A stretch of DNA of 51,749 nucleotides from Gammaproteobacteria bacterium. Lineage in GTDB: Bacteria; Pseudomonadota; Gammaproteobacteria; Pseudomonadales; Azotimanducaceae. Shown here one piece after another: positions 1 through 7,261 of this stretch; within the stretch, counting starts at the first letter, position 1; each line of letters starts with the position of its first letter. Under the pieces are notes generated by a model that saw only the letters and a program-made list of their open reading frames with translations, ran no database searches and was not told the DNA's origin. The translations under genes and the position numbers were made by a program. The DNA is taken from NCBI GenBank assembly GCA_026706385.1, contig JAPOYV010000080.1, forward strand, positions 1-51,749. Reading direction: 5' to 3'.

Positions 1-5
1 GAAAG

Positions 6-49
6 TGTGCAGTTTTCAGTTGCCAGAAATGTGCAGTTTTCAGTTGCCA
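6..49. repeat. IS21-type terminal direct repeats
   Basis: Two identical 20-nt direct repeats (TGTGCAGTTTTCAGTTGCCA) lie at 6-25 and 30-49, separated by 4 nt (GAAA). Multiple short direct repeats at the tip are typical of IS21-family ends, where IstA binds. The window starts here, so the element they belong to cannot be followed outward. They could be the far end of the decayed element whose istA fragment lies at 735-990, or the edge of another copy to the left. IS family assignment is from recalled pattern, not a search. Confidence 0.5.
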
Positions 50-734
50 TTGACACCCTTTGGCTCCCGCCCTCTCACGTTCGACCCGAACCACCCGCCC
101 TCCGCTATCAATCGGTACTTCAACAGCAAGTCGATCGTCGTCTGAGTGGAAACGACACTCAAGTTTGCATCTTGAGCCGTCGCTCCATCAGCGAATAGCA
201 CTCGAAGGCCCGTGTTCAGGAAGTCGCGGGCACTCGCGGAGACCAAGTCTGTCGGGCGGGACCTTTTCGGTCGACCCATCACCATGACGCCTCGAATGTG
301 CGGGGCCACTACAAGATACCGCACCACGCCTATCGTCCCCAAGCCCGCATTCCCCTGCTATCCCCAAGATCGTCGCCGAGAGGAAGAGGTTGGGCGTGAA
401 GGGGGACACGTCCAGGCGCCGCTTCCCTCAACCGGCACGAAGGAGACGGCACCATGCAACCAGCCCACGCGTTCGCTCCCAACGACCACCTTCCTCACCT
501 GCCCGAGGGCACGCTTGGTGGCCATCACCGGCGGAGGGAGGTCCGCGACGCCGCCCTAATCTTAGGCCTCCTCGACCAGACGAAAGGCGAAGTACGACGT
601 CATGGTGCTGGTGCACGGCCGCGGCGCCAGCGTCGAGCGCGTCGTTGCGCGATGGGGCGGCGCGAAACGCGGTGCGAGCCGATTGCGCCGCCAGCGCACT
701 GTCTCGTCCGGCGCAGGTCGCCACGCGTCGACTA
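50..734. other. Degenerate stretch with no recognisable intact gene
   Basis: Between the terminal repeats and the istA fragment I see no gene I can name. The best open stretch is on the minus strand, 342 down to 40 (TTG start, 100 codons). Its last ~60 residues have a plausible protein-like composition and its final codons run into the repeat at 6-49, as if a host or IS gene had been cut by insertion. It could equally be chance. Minus-strand frames at 560-730 stay open but do not match conserved IstA motifs. The region is best read as IS-derived or insertion-scarred DNA. Confidence 0.35.
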
Positions 735-990
735 AGGACAGCTCGCGCCTGAGGTCCCTGGCGCACCACCTCGGCGTTGCCGCGGTGGCGGAAGAAGCGC
801 TCCTCGAGCCATTCATCCAGACCGGCGAGCTTCGAGGCCCGCCGCGAACCGCCGTACGCCACCCAGCCCGCAGCCGCGAGGCAGCGCTTCACCGTGTTCC
901 CGCTGCAGCCGAACGCCGCCGCGATCCGCTTCGCCCCCAGCCCAGCTCGTAGAGACCGAGCATGGCCTCCACCTCGTCCGGCCTCATCAT
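735..990 (-). pseudogene. istA: istA transposase fragment (IS21 family), frameshifted
   Basis: The minus strand encodes the N-terminal helix-turn-helix part of an IS21-type IstA transposase, starting at tandem ATG codons (990/987). The first frame gives MMRPDEVEAMLGLYELGWG. Loss of one G near 935 shifts to the frame reading KRCLAAAGWVAYGG and later RHRGNAEVVRQ. An extra G near 761 returns to the first frame, reading DLRREL. The catalytic DDE region is absent. The two compensating single-base lesions, plus the loss of the C-terminal half and of istB, show a dead gene. The family call rests on the characteristic leader repeats upstream and the HTH/RHRGN segment. Confidence 0.65.
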
Positions 991-1068
991 CCCTTGCCCC
1001 CGCGATCGCCTGACTGCGGCGTATCGTGACACGCCGTCATGCCCTCCGACTCCTTCTGTCGTTGCTTG

Positions 1069-1107
1069 AAGGGGTCCGCTTTGGTGTCGCCGGGGGGTCA
1101 GTTTCAC
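1069..1107. repeat. IS21-type left-end repeats upstream of istA
   Basis: Read on the plus strand, GGGGTCCGCTTT (1071-1082) is followed by GGGGGGTCAGTTTCAC (1092-1107), two related GGGGTC-N-GTTT/GCTTT motifs about 20 nt apart. Repeated motifs of this type are common at IS21-family left ends just upstream of istA, and here they sit ~80-120 bp upstream of the istA start. They look different from the repeats at 6-49, so two different IS21-like elements may be involved. Confidence 0.4.
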
Positions 1108-1227
1108 GCGTCGCCTAACACACATGGTGCGGGGCGGACCGCGATGGCAAGTGCCTGGGGGGATGTCCTTGTAAAGCTGGTCCGCCATCGCGCCCGGAGA
1201 CACGGGACGCCGATGTCGCTTCCGCAT
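1108..1227. other. Intergenic stretch with permuted inverted repeats
   Basis: No gene is seen. CGCGATGGC (1140-1148) is the exact reverse complement of GCCATCGCG (1184-1192), and GGCGGACC (1133-1140) is the exact reverse complement of GGTCCGCC (1179-1186). The two pairings are mutually exclusive because their right arms overlap, as if a repeat unit had been circularly permuted between the arms. Probably an IS or recombination scar; function unknown. Confidence 0.3.
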
Positions 1228-1479
1228 CTACATAGAGAGTCGGAACTCCTCGATCTTCTGCCCGATAACATCCTCCGGTTTTCCACCGGAGCCGGCGGCG
1301 AGCAGCATTGATTCGATGTCATCATCCTCGAGAAGCACGATCATCTTTCCGTATATTGTCCACTGTTCGGCGATCGTGTGACGGCACGCCGGGCTAGCGT
1401 CGCACCTCATCGCAATGATGCCGAACATACCCGTACCACGAGGCTTTAGGTAATTGGCGATTTGAAGTGCTTCCGTTTT
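1228..1479 (-). pseudogene. C-terminal remainder of the broken nuclease gene
   Basis: This is the same reading frame as the nuclease gene at 1480-2412, continuing directly after its TAG stop (1480-1482) for 83 codons to a stop at 1228. The text immediately after the stop (KTEALQIANYLKPRG, then MFGIIAMR) looks like the natural continuation of a PD-(D/E)XK core strand-helix-strand, so TAG interrupts a formerly longer protein of ~394 residues. Unless the stop is read through or is a sequencing error, this part is not translated: the first internal ATG (1426-1428) has no obvious ribosome binding site. Confidence 0.7.
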
Positions 1480-2412
1480 CTAGATCTTGTTCTTGTGGTT
1501 CTTGGCGTCGACGACGATGTAGTGCGCCTGATAGGTTTCGCGCAGGAACTTCCAGAATCCATCCACAGCATAGTTCGACAGAATGATGTCGCGCCGATTC
1601 GCTCCGAGCGTGTCGGATGACTCCCAAAAGTGACTCATCAACGGCGGTACGAACAGAAACTCAAACACATCAGCGACAACCCTCTGGTACTTGGCCCAGT
1701 CCTCCTTTCCTGGCTTACACGCCTTCATCCCCGCGATCAGGTCGTCCGATTCCCTGCGGCCGCCGGAATGTGCTACGAGCGAGTAGAGCAACCGGAAGCC
1801 TGAGGCCGGCTGCGCCGCGATCTCCTTGGCAAAAGCCGCAGCCACATGGTCCAGATCCCAGACTTCTATTTCGGCGGCTTCAAGCGCCGCCTCGCCGTCT
1901 TCGCCAACTCCTCCCGGAAACACGAGCGCTGCGATATCGAACGATCCGGCCTGGCGGTACCGTTCGATCTGTTCGATTGCGGCCCGTACCTGTGCACCTC
2001 CAACAGAGGACCAGGCCTTTGCTTCGATCAAAACACGTTCGCGTTTCCCGTTCTGTTGCCTAGTAGCCGTAAAGTCTGCCCGCAGGATGGTGCCTTCACT
2101 GCTCCGCAAAGGGCTCTCGGCGACGACATCGCCATAGTCATGGCTGCCTTCGAGGATGTTCGAAAGGAACCGCTCAAACTCAAGATCACTCGGCCGAAAG
2201 CTGTCCAAGAGATAGTGGCAGTTCGAGCACAGCAATGCGACGTTGTCGAGCCCGATGCTCCCCCCTTTGGCAATCGGAACGATGTGGGCGAGCTCCAGCC
2301 GCGCATTCTCGACCCCACACGACTGACACCGGTTTCCACGTTTATCCAACAACTCCTGCACGATCTCCGCGCGGGAGGTCCGGGGCTGGCGCTGATCCGA
2401 TGTCGGGCACAT
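1480..2412 (-). CDS. HNH / PD-(D/E)XK restriction-type endonuclease, truncated by in-frame TAG
   Basis: Predicted DNA endonuclease of 310 residues as it stands. An N-terminal HNH domain (residues ~15-70) has zinc cysteines C29, C32, C62, C65 and the H43/N57/H66 core (AHIVPIAKGG, then LDNVALLCSNCH). A first PD-(D/E)XK-like motif follows at D113 ... E130-A-K132 (VLIEAKAW). A second lies at D275 (RRDIIL) ... D302-A-K304 (VVDAKNH), and the TAG falls seven codons later, inside this second core. Such multi-nuclease proteins usually act in restriction or phage defence. No methyltransferase or other defence gene adjoins it. It neighbours IS21 remnants, consistent with accessory, decaying DNA. The ATG at 2412 is the first start; no strong Shine-Dalgarno is visible. 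Confidence 0.75.
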   Translation of the reverse strand: MCPTSDQRQPRTSRAEIVQELLDKRGNRCQSCGVENARLELAHIVPIAKGGSIGLDNVALLCSNCHYLLDSFRPSDLEFERFLSNILEGSHDYGDVVAESPLRSSEGTILRADFTATRQQNGKRERVLIEAKAWSSVGGAQVRAAIEQIERYRQAGSFDIAALVFPGGVGEDGEAALEAAEIEVWDLDHVAAAFAKEIAAQPASGFRLLYSLVAHSGGRRESDDLIAGMKACKPGKEDWAKYQRVVADVFEFLFVPPLMSHFWESSDTLGANRRDIILSNYAVDGFWKFLRETYQAHYIVVDAKNHKNKI

Positions 2413-2579
2413 GCTGTCTAGTCTGCCACGAGGCGAGGAACACTCGAAGGGGAATCTCCCCTAACGGAACGCGGGTAGGTCCCGGCCGCGGCGGCCGGTG
2501 AAGACTGACGGAGGTGCGCAACGACGGCGCCGACACCCTCTCGGACCCCTGGCGCGGCGCATGTCGGTCATGGAGGCAG

Positions 2580-2600
2580 CATGCCGCCTCCGGCGGCATG
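2580..2600. terminator. Perfect hairpin downstream of the UMF1 transporter
   Basis: A 9-bp perfect stem with a 3-nt loop (CATGCCGCC-TCC-GGCGGCATG) sits 15 bp beyond the minus-strand stop of the transporter gene. It is positioned as a transcription terminator or mRNA 3'-end stabiliser. No T-run follows on either strand, so intrinsic termination is uncertain. Confidence 0.4.
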
Positions 2601-2614
2601 ACGCGGCCAGTCGG

Positions 2615-3874
2615 TCAGGCGACTTTGGGCACGCGCACGAACGTGAGCAACACGAAACCAACGCCCAGAACCAGGACGACGGACAGAATGCCGAGCCGAG
2701 AGCTGCCGGTTAGAACGCCGGTGACCGCCACTAGCGCCGGGCCGATGATCGCCGCGAAGCGGCCGAGCATGTTGAAGAAGCCGAAGAACTCGCCACTCTG
2801 CGCCGGCGGCACGAATCGCGCGTACAGCGAACGCGAGACCGCCTGGACGCCGCCTTGCACCAGCCCCACGGTCGCAGCCAAGACGTAGAACTCGACCACC
2901 GAGTCCATGAAATAGGCGTAGACCGTCACGGCCACGTAGACGAACACCCCGACGTAGAGTGCCGGCTTGGGACCGAAGCGCCGCGCGGCGATGCCGAACG
3001 CCAAGGCGGCGGGGAAGCCGACGAACTGCGTGATGAGCAACGCGACGATCAGGCTCTCGGACGGAAAGCCGAGCGACAGCCCGTAGTCCACCGCCATGCG
3101 GATGATCGTGTGCACGCCGTCAATGTAGAAAAAGTAGGCGAGCAGGAACAGGCCGACCATCCGATTGCCGCGGAAGTCGCCGAGCGTCTTGCCGAGGGAG
3201 CGGAACGCCGTGCCGAGCACCGATGCAGCTTGCGCAACCCGTCCCGGCTCGGGCACGTAGCGGAAGAGCGGCAGTGAGAACAGCAGCCACCAAGCCGCGA
3301 CCGTCAAGAACGACAGCCGCACCGCTTCGGCGGCACTGGCCAAGCCAAACGTCGCCGGCGACAGCGTCATGGCGACGTTGAGCGCGAACAACAGGCCGCC
3401 GCCGATGTAGCCGAGCGAGAAGCCGAATGCCGAGACCTCGTCGACGCGCTCGGTGGGACTCACCGACACGATCAGGGCGTCGTAGAAGATGATCGAGCCC
3501 GAGAAGCCGACGGTCGCCAGCACGTAGACGATGGCGGCCGACGACCAGTCGCCTTCCGGAACGAACCAGAGCCCGGCCGCCATCGCGACGCCTAAGCCGG
3601 TGAAGGCGGCGAGGTATTTCTTGCGCGCCGCGCCGCTGTCCGCCAGCGCACCGAGCACCGGCGCCGCGATGAGAATGAAGGCGCTGCCGATCGAGTTGGC
3701 AAAGCCGAGCTGGGCCGTGCTGGTGACGGCGTCGCTGCCCGCACTCCAATACTGCTTGAAGAACACCGGGAAGAACCCCGCGATCACCGTGGTCGCGAAA
3801 ACGGAATTCGCCCAGTCGTAGAGCGCCCACGAAAGAATCGCGCGGTCGCGGAATAGCTCGCGTATCCTGCCCAC
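2615..3874 (-). CDS. MFS transporter, UMF1/Atg22-like family
   Basis: Inner-membrane permease of 419 residues with about twelve hydrophobic segments. The N-terminus (ILSWALYDWANSVFATTVIA) is the signature of the UMF1 branch of the major facilitator superfamily, related to the yeast vacuolar amino-acid effluxer Atg22. A second conserved feature is the YDALIVSV segment in the first half. Substrate unknown; bacterial members are usually annotated only as MFS transporters. GTG start at 3874; no strong Shine-Dalgarno, so a nearby alternative start is possible. It is transcribed divergently from the lipoprotein esterase, with a ~100-bp shared upstream region. Length is normal for the family. Confidence 0.85.
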   Translation of the reverse strand: MGRIRELFRDRAILSWALYDWANSVFATTVIAGFFPVFFKQYWSAGSDAVTSTAQLGFANSIGSAFILIAAPVLGALADSGAARKKYLAAFTGLGVAMAAGLWFVPEGDWSSAAIVYVLATVGFSGSIIFYDALIVSVSPTERVDEVSAFGFSLGYIGGGLLFALNVAMTLSPATFGLASAAEAVRLSFLTVAAWWLLFSLPLFRYVPEPGRVAQAASVLGTAFRSLGKTLGDFRGNRMVGLFLLAYFFYIDGVHTIIRMAVDYGLSLGFPSESLIVALLITQFVGFPAALAFGIAARRFGPKPALYVGVFVYVAVTVYAYFMDSVVEFYVLAATVGLVQGGVQAVSRSLYARFVPPAQSGEFFGFFNMLGRFAAIIGPALVAVTGVLTGSSRLGILSVVLVLGVGFVLLTFVRVPKVA

Positions 3875-3971
3875 TCGCTTAAGCCGCCCTCAAGACCTTC
3901 ATTGACCGTAGTTTAGCGATGTGTCGGCGACGCGACCGCTAGACCCAACAAGACCCGGAGGGGACTCAGCC

Positions 3972-5585
3972 ATGCAGATACGCACCACGTTAGCGCTCGC
4001 CGCGCTCGGACTAGTCACGTCCGGCTGCGGCACCGAGGTCGCCGAGCCACAGGGACCGGCAGCAGTCGGTGCCGAGGTGCCCGTCACGGGCGGCACCATT
4101 CGGGGCTTGATCGGCGCCGACGGCCTCAAGCAATACCACGGCGTTCCCTACGCGGCCCCGCCCGTCGGCGACAGGCGCTGGGCGCCGCCCGCTCCGGTGG
4201 AACCCTGGCAAGACGTGCGCGACGCAACCGCCCCCGGACCCGGCTGCGTGCAGCAGGGAGACCAGGGAGGCTTCTACGACGCGGCGACCGCTGTTGCGGC
4301 GATGGACGAAGACTGCCTCCTGCTCAATGTCTGGACGCGGGCGGAACATGTCGACGAGGCGGCTCCGGTGATGGTGTGGATTCACGGCGGGGGTCTCACC
4401 GTGGGCTCCGGCGACGCCTACCCCGGCGAACTGCTGACCTCGAAAGGCGTTGTGCTCGTGACGATCAACTACCGCCTCGGACCGTTCGGCTTCCTGGCGC
4501 TGCCGGAACTCGGCGCCGAGAGCGAGAGCGGCGCGTCCGGCAACCAGGGGATCCGCGACCAGATCGCAGCGCTCGAGTGGGTCCGGGACAACGTCGGCAA
4601 CTTCGGCGGCGACCCGGGCAACGTCACCATCTTCGGCGAGTCCGCCGGGTCGATGAGCGTGTCCTTCCTGCAGGCAAGCCCACTCGCGCGGGGCCTGTTC
4701 CATCGCGTGATCGGCCAAAGCGGCGGTGCCTTCGGCCCGATGACGGTCGCGGACGCCGCCGAAACGGCTGGCGCGGAGTTCGCGGCGGCGCTTGCCGGCG
4801 ACGCGTCGCTTTCGGCACTCAGAACGCTTCCTGCGGACCACGTCCTCGCCACCTTCTTGTCGAACCCTGCGTTTTCCCAAGCCCTCGGCATCGTCGATGG
4901 CGAGGTCATCCCGGACGAGTTGTCGGCGATCTTCGCGCGGGGCGAACAGGCTGACGTGCCGGTCATGATCGGCTCCAACGCGGACGAGGGAACCGCGCTC
5001 TTCTCCTACCTGGGACCGGCGTTCGGCGACGGCTTGGCCGGGTTCGAGGCCTATGTCGCCGCGACGCTCGGCGAAGTCGCCGACGATGTCCGCGCGCACT
5101 ATCCGGCGACCGACGACGCCCAGGCCATGGAGTCCTGGATGGACCTAATGGGCGATGCCATGTTCACCTGGCCGATGCGCGCTTGGGCCAGGGCCATGCA
5201 GACCGTTCCGAGCGAGACTTGGCTCTACTGGTTCACCAAGGAGCCGCCCATTGCGGAAAGCGATCGATACGGGGCCTTCCACGCCGCTGAGATCGGCTAC
5301 GTCTTCGGCAACGTCGATCTCTTCGGCGCGGTACCAGCCGACGCGGACCACGCACTCTCGGACCTGATGGCAACGGTCTGGACGCAGTTCGCCCGCACCG
5401 GCAATCCGAACGGCGAAGGGTTGCCCGAGTGGCCGGCGTACACGCCCGAAAGCGAGGCCTATATGGAGTTCGGTGCCGACACCGGTGCACGGAGCGGCGG
5501 CCTGCGAGCGGCCAAGATGGAACTCTTCGAGCGCGCCTGGGCGCTGCAGCGCGAGAGCGCGCGGCTGCAGGCGGAAACCGACTGA
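3972..5585 (+). CDS. Type B carboxylesterase, predicted lipoprotein
   Basis: Alpha/beta-hydrolase of the carboxylesterase/lipase type B family, 537 residues, hydrolysing ester bonds of unknown substrates. The start at 3972 is chosen because GGAGGGG lies just upstream and it begins a lipoprotein signal peptide (MQIRTTLALAAL...LVTSGC), predicting lipid anchoring at Cys19 and an envelope location. Family motifs: GVPYAAPPVGDRRW near residue 57, EDCLLLNVW, the oxyanion-hole segment WIHGGGL, and the nucleophile elbow FGESAGS with Ser224. It ends 3 bp from the convergent hipA stop. A second, Sec-secreted esterase of the same family lies at 40984-42549. Confidence 0.9.
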   Translation: MQIRTTLALAALGLVTSGCGTEVAEPQGPAAVGAEVPVTGGTIRGLIGADGLKQYHGVPYAAPPVGDRRWAPPAPVEPWQDVRDATAPGPGCVQQGDQGGFYDAATAVAAMDEDCLLLNVWTRAEHVDEAAPVMVWIHGGGLTVGSGDAYPGELLTSKGVVLVTINYRLGPFGFLALPELGAESESGASGNQGIRDQIAALEWVRDNVGNFGGDPGNVTIFGESAGSMSVSFLQASPLARGLFHRVIGQSGGAFGPMTVADAAETAGAEFAAALAGDASLSALRTLPADHVLATFLSNPAFSQALGIVDGEVIPDELSAIFARGEQADVPVMIGSNADEGTALFSYLGPAFGDGLAGFEAYVAATLGEVADDVRAHYPATDDAQAMESWMDLMGDAMFTWPMRAWARAMQTVPSETWLYWFTKEPPIAESDRYGAFHAAEIGYVFGNVDLFGAVPADADHALSDLMATVWTQFARTGNPNGEGLPEWPAYTPESEAYMEFGADTGARSGGLRAAKMELFERAWALQRESARLQAETD

Positions 5586-5588
5586 CGC

Positions 5589-6881
5589 CTAGCGCCCGAG
5601 CAGCGCTCGATTCGCCACGCGGACTTCATCCAGGCGACGTCCGACCAACCGGCGCGTCTCCGGCCGCACGTCCAATCCGGCCGCGACCGCCGGCCAGCGC
5701 TGGATGACGTCCACGACTTCCTCGATCATCTCGCGGGCGCGTCCCCAGCTTGCGTAATTGGCCTGCGCTGCCAACTGCTGCATGGCCGTGAGCGGCGGCG
5801 TCGCCCCGTGCCCGGCGAACGCGGTCGTGTGTTCGCCATACGGACTCGGGCTGAACGTCACGTCGTAACAGGGCGATGGTCGCCAACGCCCGTCGTCATC
5901 TTGCAGGAACGCCCAGTTGCGGGTGTGGTCGTCCTGGTTCAGGGCGAAAAGGTTGAACGCGGCCCGGACGAGCTGGCTCTGCCCAACCGCCGCGCTCTCG
6001 CAAAGGGCCTGGCTTGCCTTGATCAGATCCTCGTAGTCGATGGACGGCGCACGGAAGTCCGCGTCGAGCAAGCCGCACAGGCTCAGCATATGTAGGCGAC
6101 CGCCAACGGGCGTGCAGTCGAAGCGCTTCAGCGCCAGCGATGCGATGGCCGATGACCCCGCGCGCCCGCTAGTTGGGATCAGCCGCCATTCGGGCGTATC
6201 GATCCCGGCCTCTCGAGCCAGCTTGAGGTACGCCGCCTCGCACAAGCTCTCCTCGTGACCCAACGGCAGCGATGCGGAAGTGAACTTGACGAGCCAGGGC
6301 TCCAAGCCAGCGCCTGGCTGCGTGCTCATCCGGGAGTCGCCCCCCGCCGGCGTCAGGTAGACCACGGCCTTCGGGCGCGCGCCCCCCGAGCTGCCGGTCG
6401 CGGCGAGTTCCGGCGCGACCTCTGCGCCGTCGTCCTCGAACAGCGTTCGTGCTCGCTCGCCCAGTTCGATCAGGTCGACATCGGTTGCCGACTCGGGCGT
6501 GAAAGGCGAAAGCGGCGAAAACTGCAGTGCGCCCATGCCCCGGTTCCCGACATAGGACAGGCGGTCCATCGGGGTCAGCTCGCTCGGGAGCACTCCATGG
6601 CGCCGACAGACCCGGTCCATCAGCAGCCTGCCCCAGCCGTCGGGCAGGGAATCTGCGAAGACCCCATGCAGACCGTCGTGCGGTTCAGTCGGCGCCCGCT
6701 GTAGCGAGCCGTCGAACGGGAGCGTGAATGGCGATAGGCTCGGACAGAGTCGAAGGTAGTCCGCGTCGTATTGGAAGTACACGCCTTGGCGGTTCTGCGC
6801 CAACTCGCCGACCGGTCGGCGCTCGCCCGTGGCAAACACGCGGTGCACGTCGAGTCGGCGGACGGTTTCGAACGCAGTCAC
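5589..6881 (-). CDS. hipA: HipA-type toxin kinase
   Basis: Serine/threonine kinase toxin of the HipA family, 430 residues. In E. coli, HipA phosphorylates glutamyl-tRNA synthetase and induces persistence. The N-terminal subdomain (~1-110) includes the family motif FADSLPDGWGRLL. Kinase elements follow: a glycine-rich loop GSSGGARPK (163-171), the ATP-binding lysine in WLVKF (K199), the catalytic loop NQDDHTRN (315-322, D317/D318) and the metal-binding D340 in CYDVTFS. All key residues are intact, so the toxin looks functional. Its ATG overlaps the antitoxin stop by 4 bp (ATGA, 6878-6881), indicating translational coupling. Regulation is likely through the palindromic sites at 7185-7242. Confidence 0.9.
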   Translation of the reverse strand: MTAFETVRRLDVHRVFATGERRPVGELAQNRQGVYFQYDADYLRLCPSLSPFTLPFDGSLQRAPTEPHDGLHGVFADSLPDGWGRLLMDRVCRRHGVLPSELTPMDRLSYVGNRGMGALQFSPLSPFTPESATDVDLIELGERARTLFEDDGAEVAPELAATGSSGGARPKAVVYLTPAGGDSRMSTQPGAGLEPWLVKFTSASLPLGHEESLCEAAYLKLAREAGIDTPEWRLIPTSGRAGSSAIASLALKRFDCTPVGGRLHMLSLCGLLDADFRAPSIDYEDLIKASQALCESAAVGQSQLVRAAFNLFALNQDDHTRNWAFLQDDDGRWRPSPCYDVTFSPSPYGEHTTAFAGHGATPPLTAMQQLAAQANYASWGRAREMIEEVVDVIQRWPAVAAGLDVRPETRRLVGRRLDEVRVANRALLGR

Positions 6882-7171
6882 CGGTCGGCCCGATCGTCCG
6901 CCAACACCTCGTCGATGCTTTGCGGCAGCGACGGGGGTAGATCACACAGCGAAGCAACCCGTTCGAGGCGATCCACGCACTGCCAGATGAGCAGGAACTG
7001 GCGCAGCGAGATCTGTCCGGTCGTCTCGAATCGCTTGATTGTCGCGGCAGGGACTGTGCTCAGTCGCGCAAGCGCGGCTCTCGAGTACCCTCGAGCCTCG
7101 CGCCGATCGCGGGCGGCGGCGGCCAACGAAGTCTGTACGTCTCGCGCCGTGTGGAGAGGTAGACGGACCAA
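6878..7171 (-). CDS. hipB: HipB-type antitoxin, XRE-family HTH regulator
   Basis: DNA-binding antitoxin of 97 residues encoded directly upstream of hipA. The helix-turn-helix covers roughly residues 15-70 (RREARGYSRAALARLSTVPAATIKRF). The expected role is to bind HipA and repress the operon. No ATG exists in frame; the TTG at 7171 is chosen because AAGGA (minus strand) sits about 7 nt upstream. The palindromic operator at 7185-7200 lies only ~14 bp from this start, which suits autoregulation. Its stop codon overlaps the hipA start. Confidence 0.8.
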   Translation of the reverse strand: MVRLPLHTARDVQTSLAAAARDRREARGYSRAALARLSTVPAATIKRFETTGQISLRQFLLIWQCVDRLERVASLCDLPPSLPQSIDEVLADDRADR

Positions 7172-7184
7172 GGCATGTCCTTGT

Positions 7185-7242
7185 GGACAATATATTGTCC
7201 AACTCTACCAATATTCCATTTTTAGGGACAGTATCATGTCCC
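7185..7242. promoter_or_regulatory. Paired palindromic operators of hipBA
   Basis: A perfect 16-bp palindrome GGACAATATATTGTCC occupies 7185-7200. A second site GGACAGTATCATGTCC, matching at 13 of 16 positions, lies at 7226-7241 inside the longer inverted repeat GGGACA-N6-TGTCCC (7225-7242). Their starts are 41 bp apart, close to four helical turns, so two repressor dimers could bind on the same DNA face. The AT-rich spacer and sites probably contain the hipBA promoter, but I cannot assign -10 and -35 hexamers with confidence. HipB as the ligand is inferred from position. Confidence 0.7.
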
Positions 7243-7261
7243 TTGCCCCAAGGCGACAGCT

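Noticed and set aside
1480-1482. TAG decoded as pyrrolysine or another recoded residue
   Set aside because: No pyl genes or recoding element are visible; nonsense mutation or sequence error is simpler.
4011-5099. Long open frame on the minus strand opposite the lipoprotein esterase
   Set aside because: Composition is Arg/Ala/Gly-rich shadow sequence; the plus-strand esterase has full family motifs and catalytic residues.
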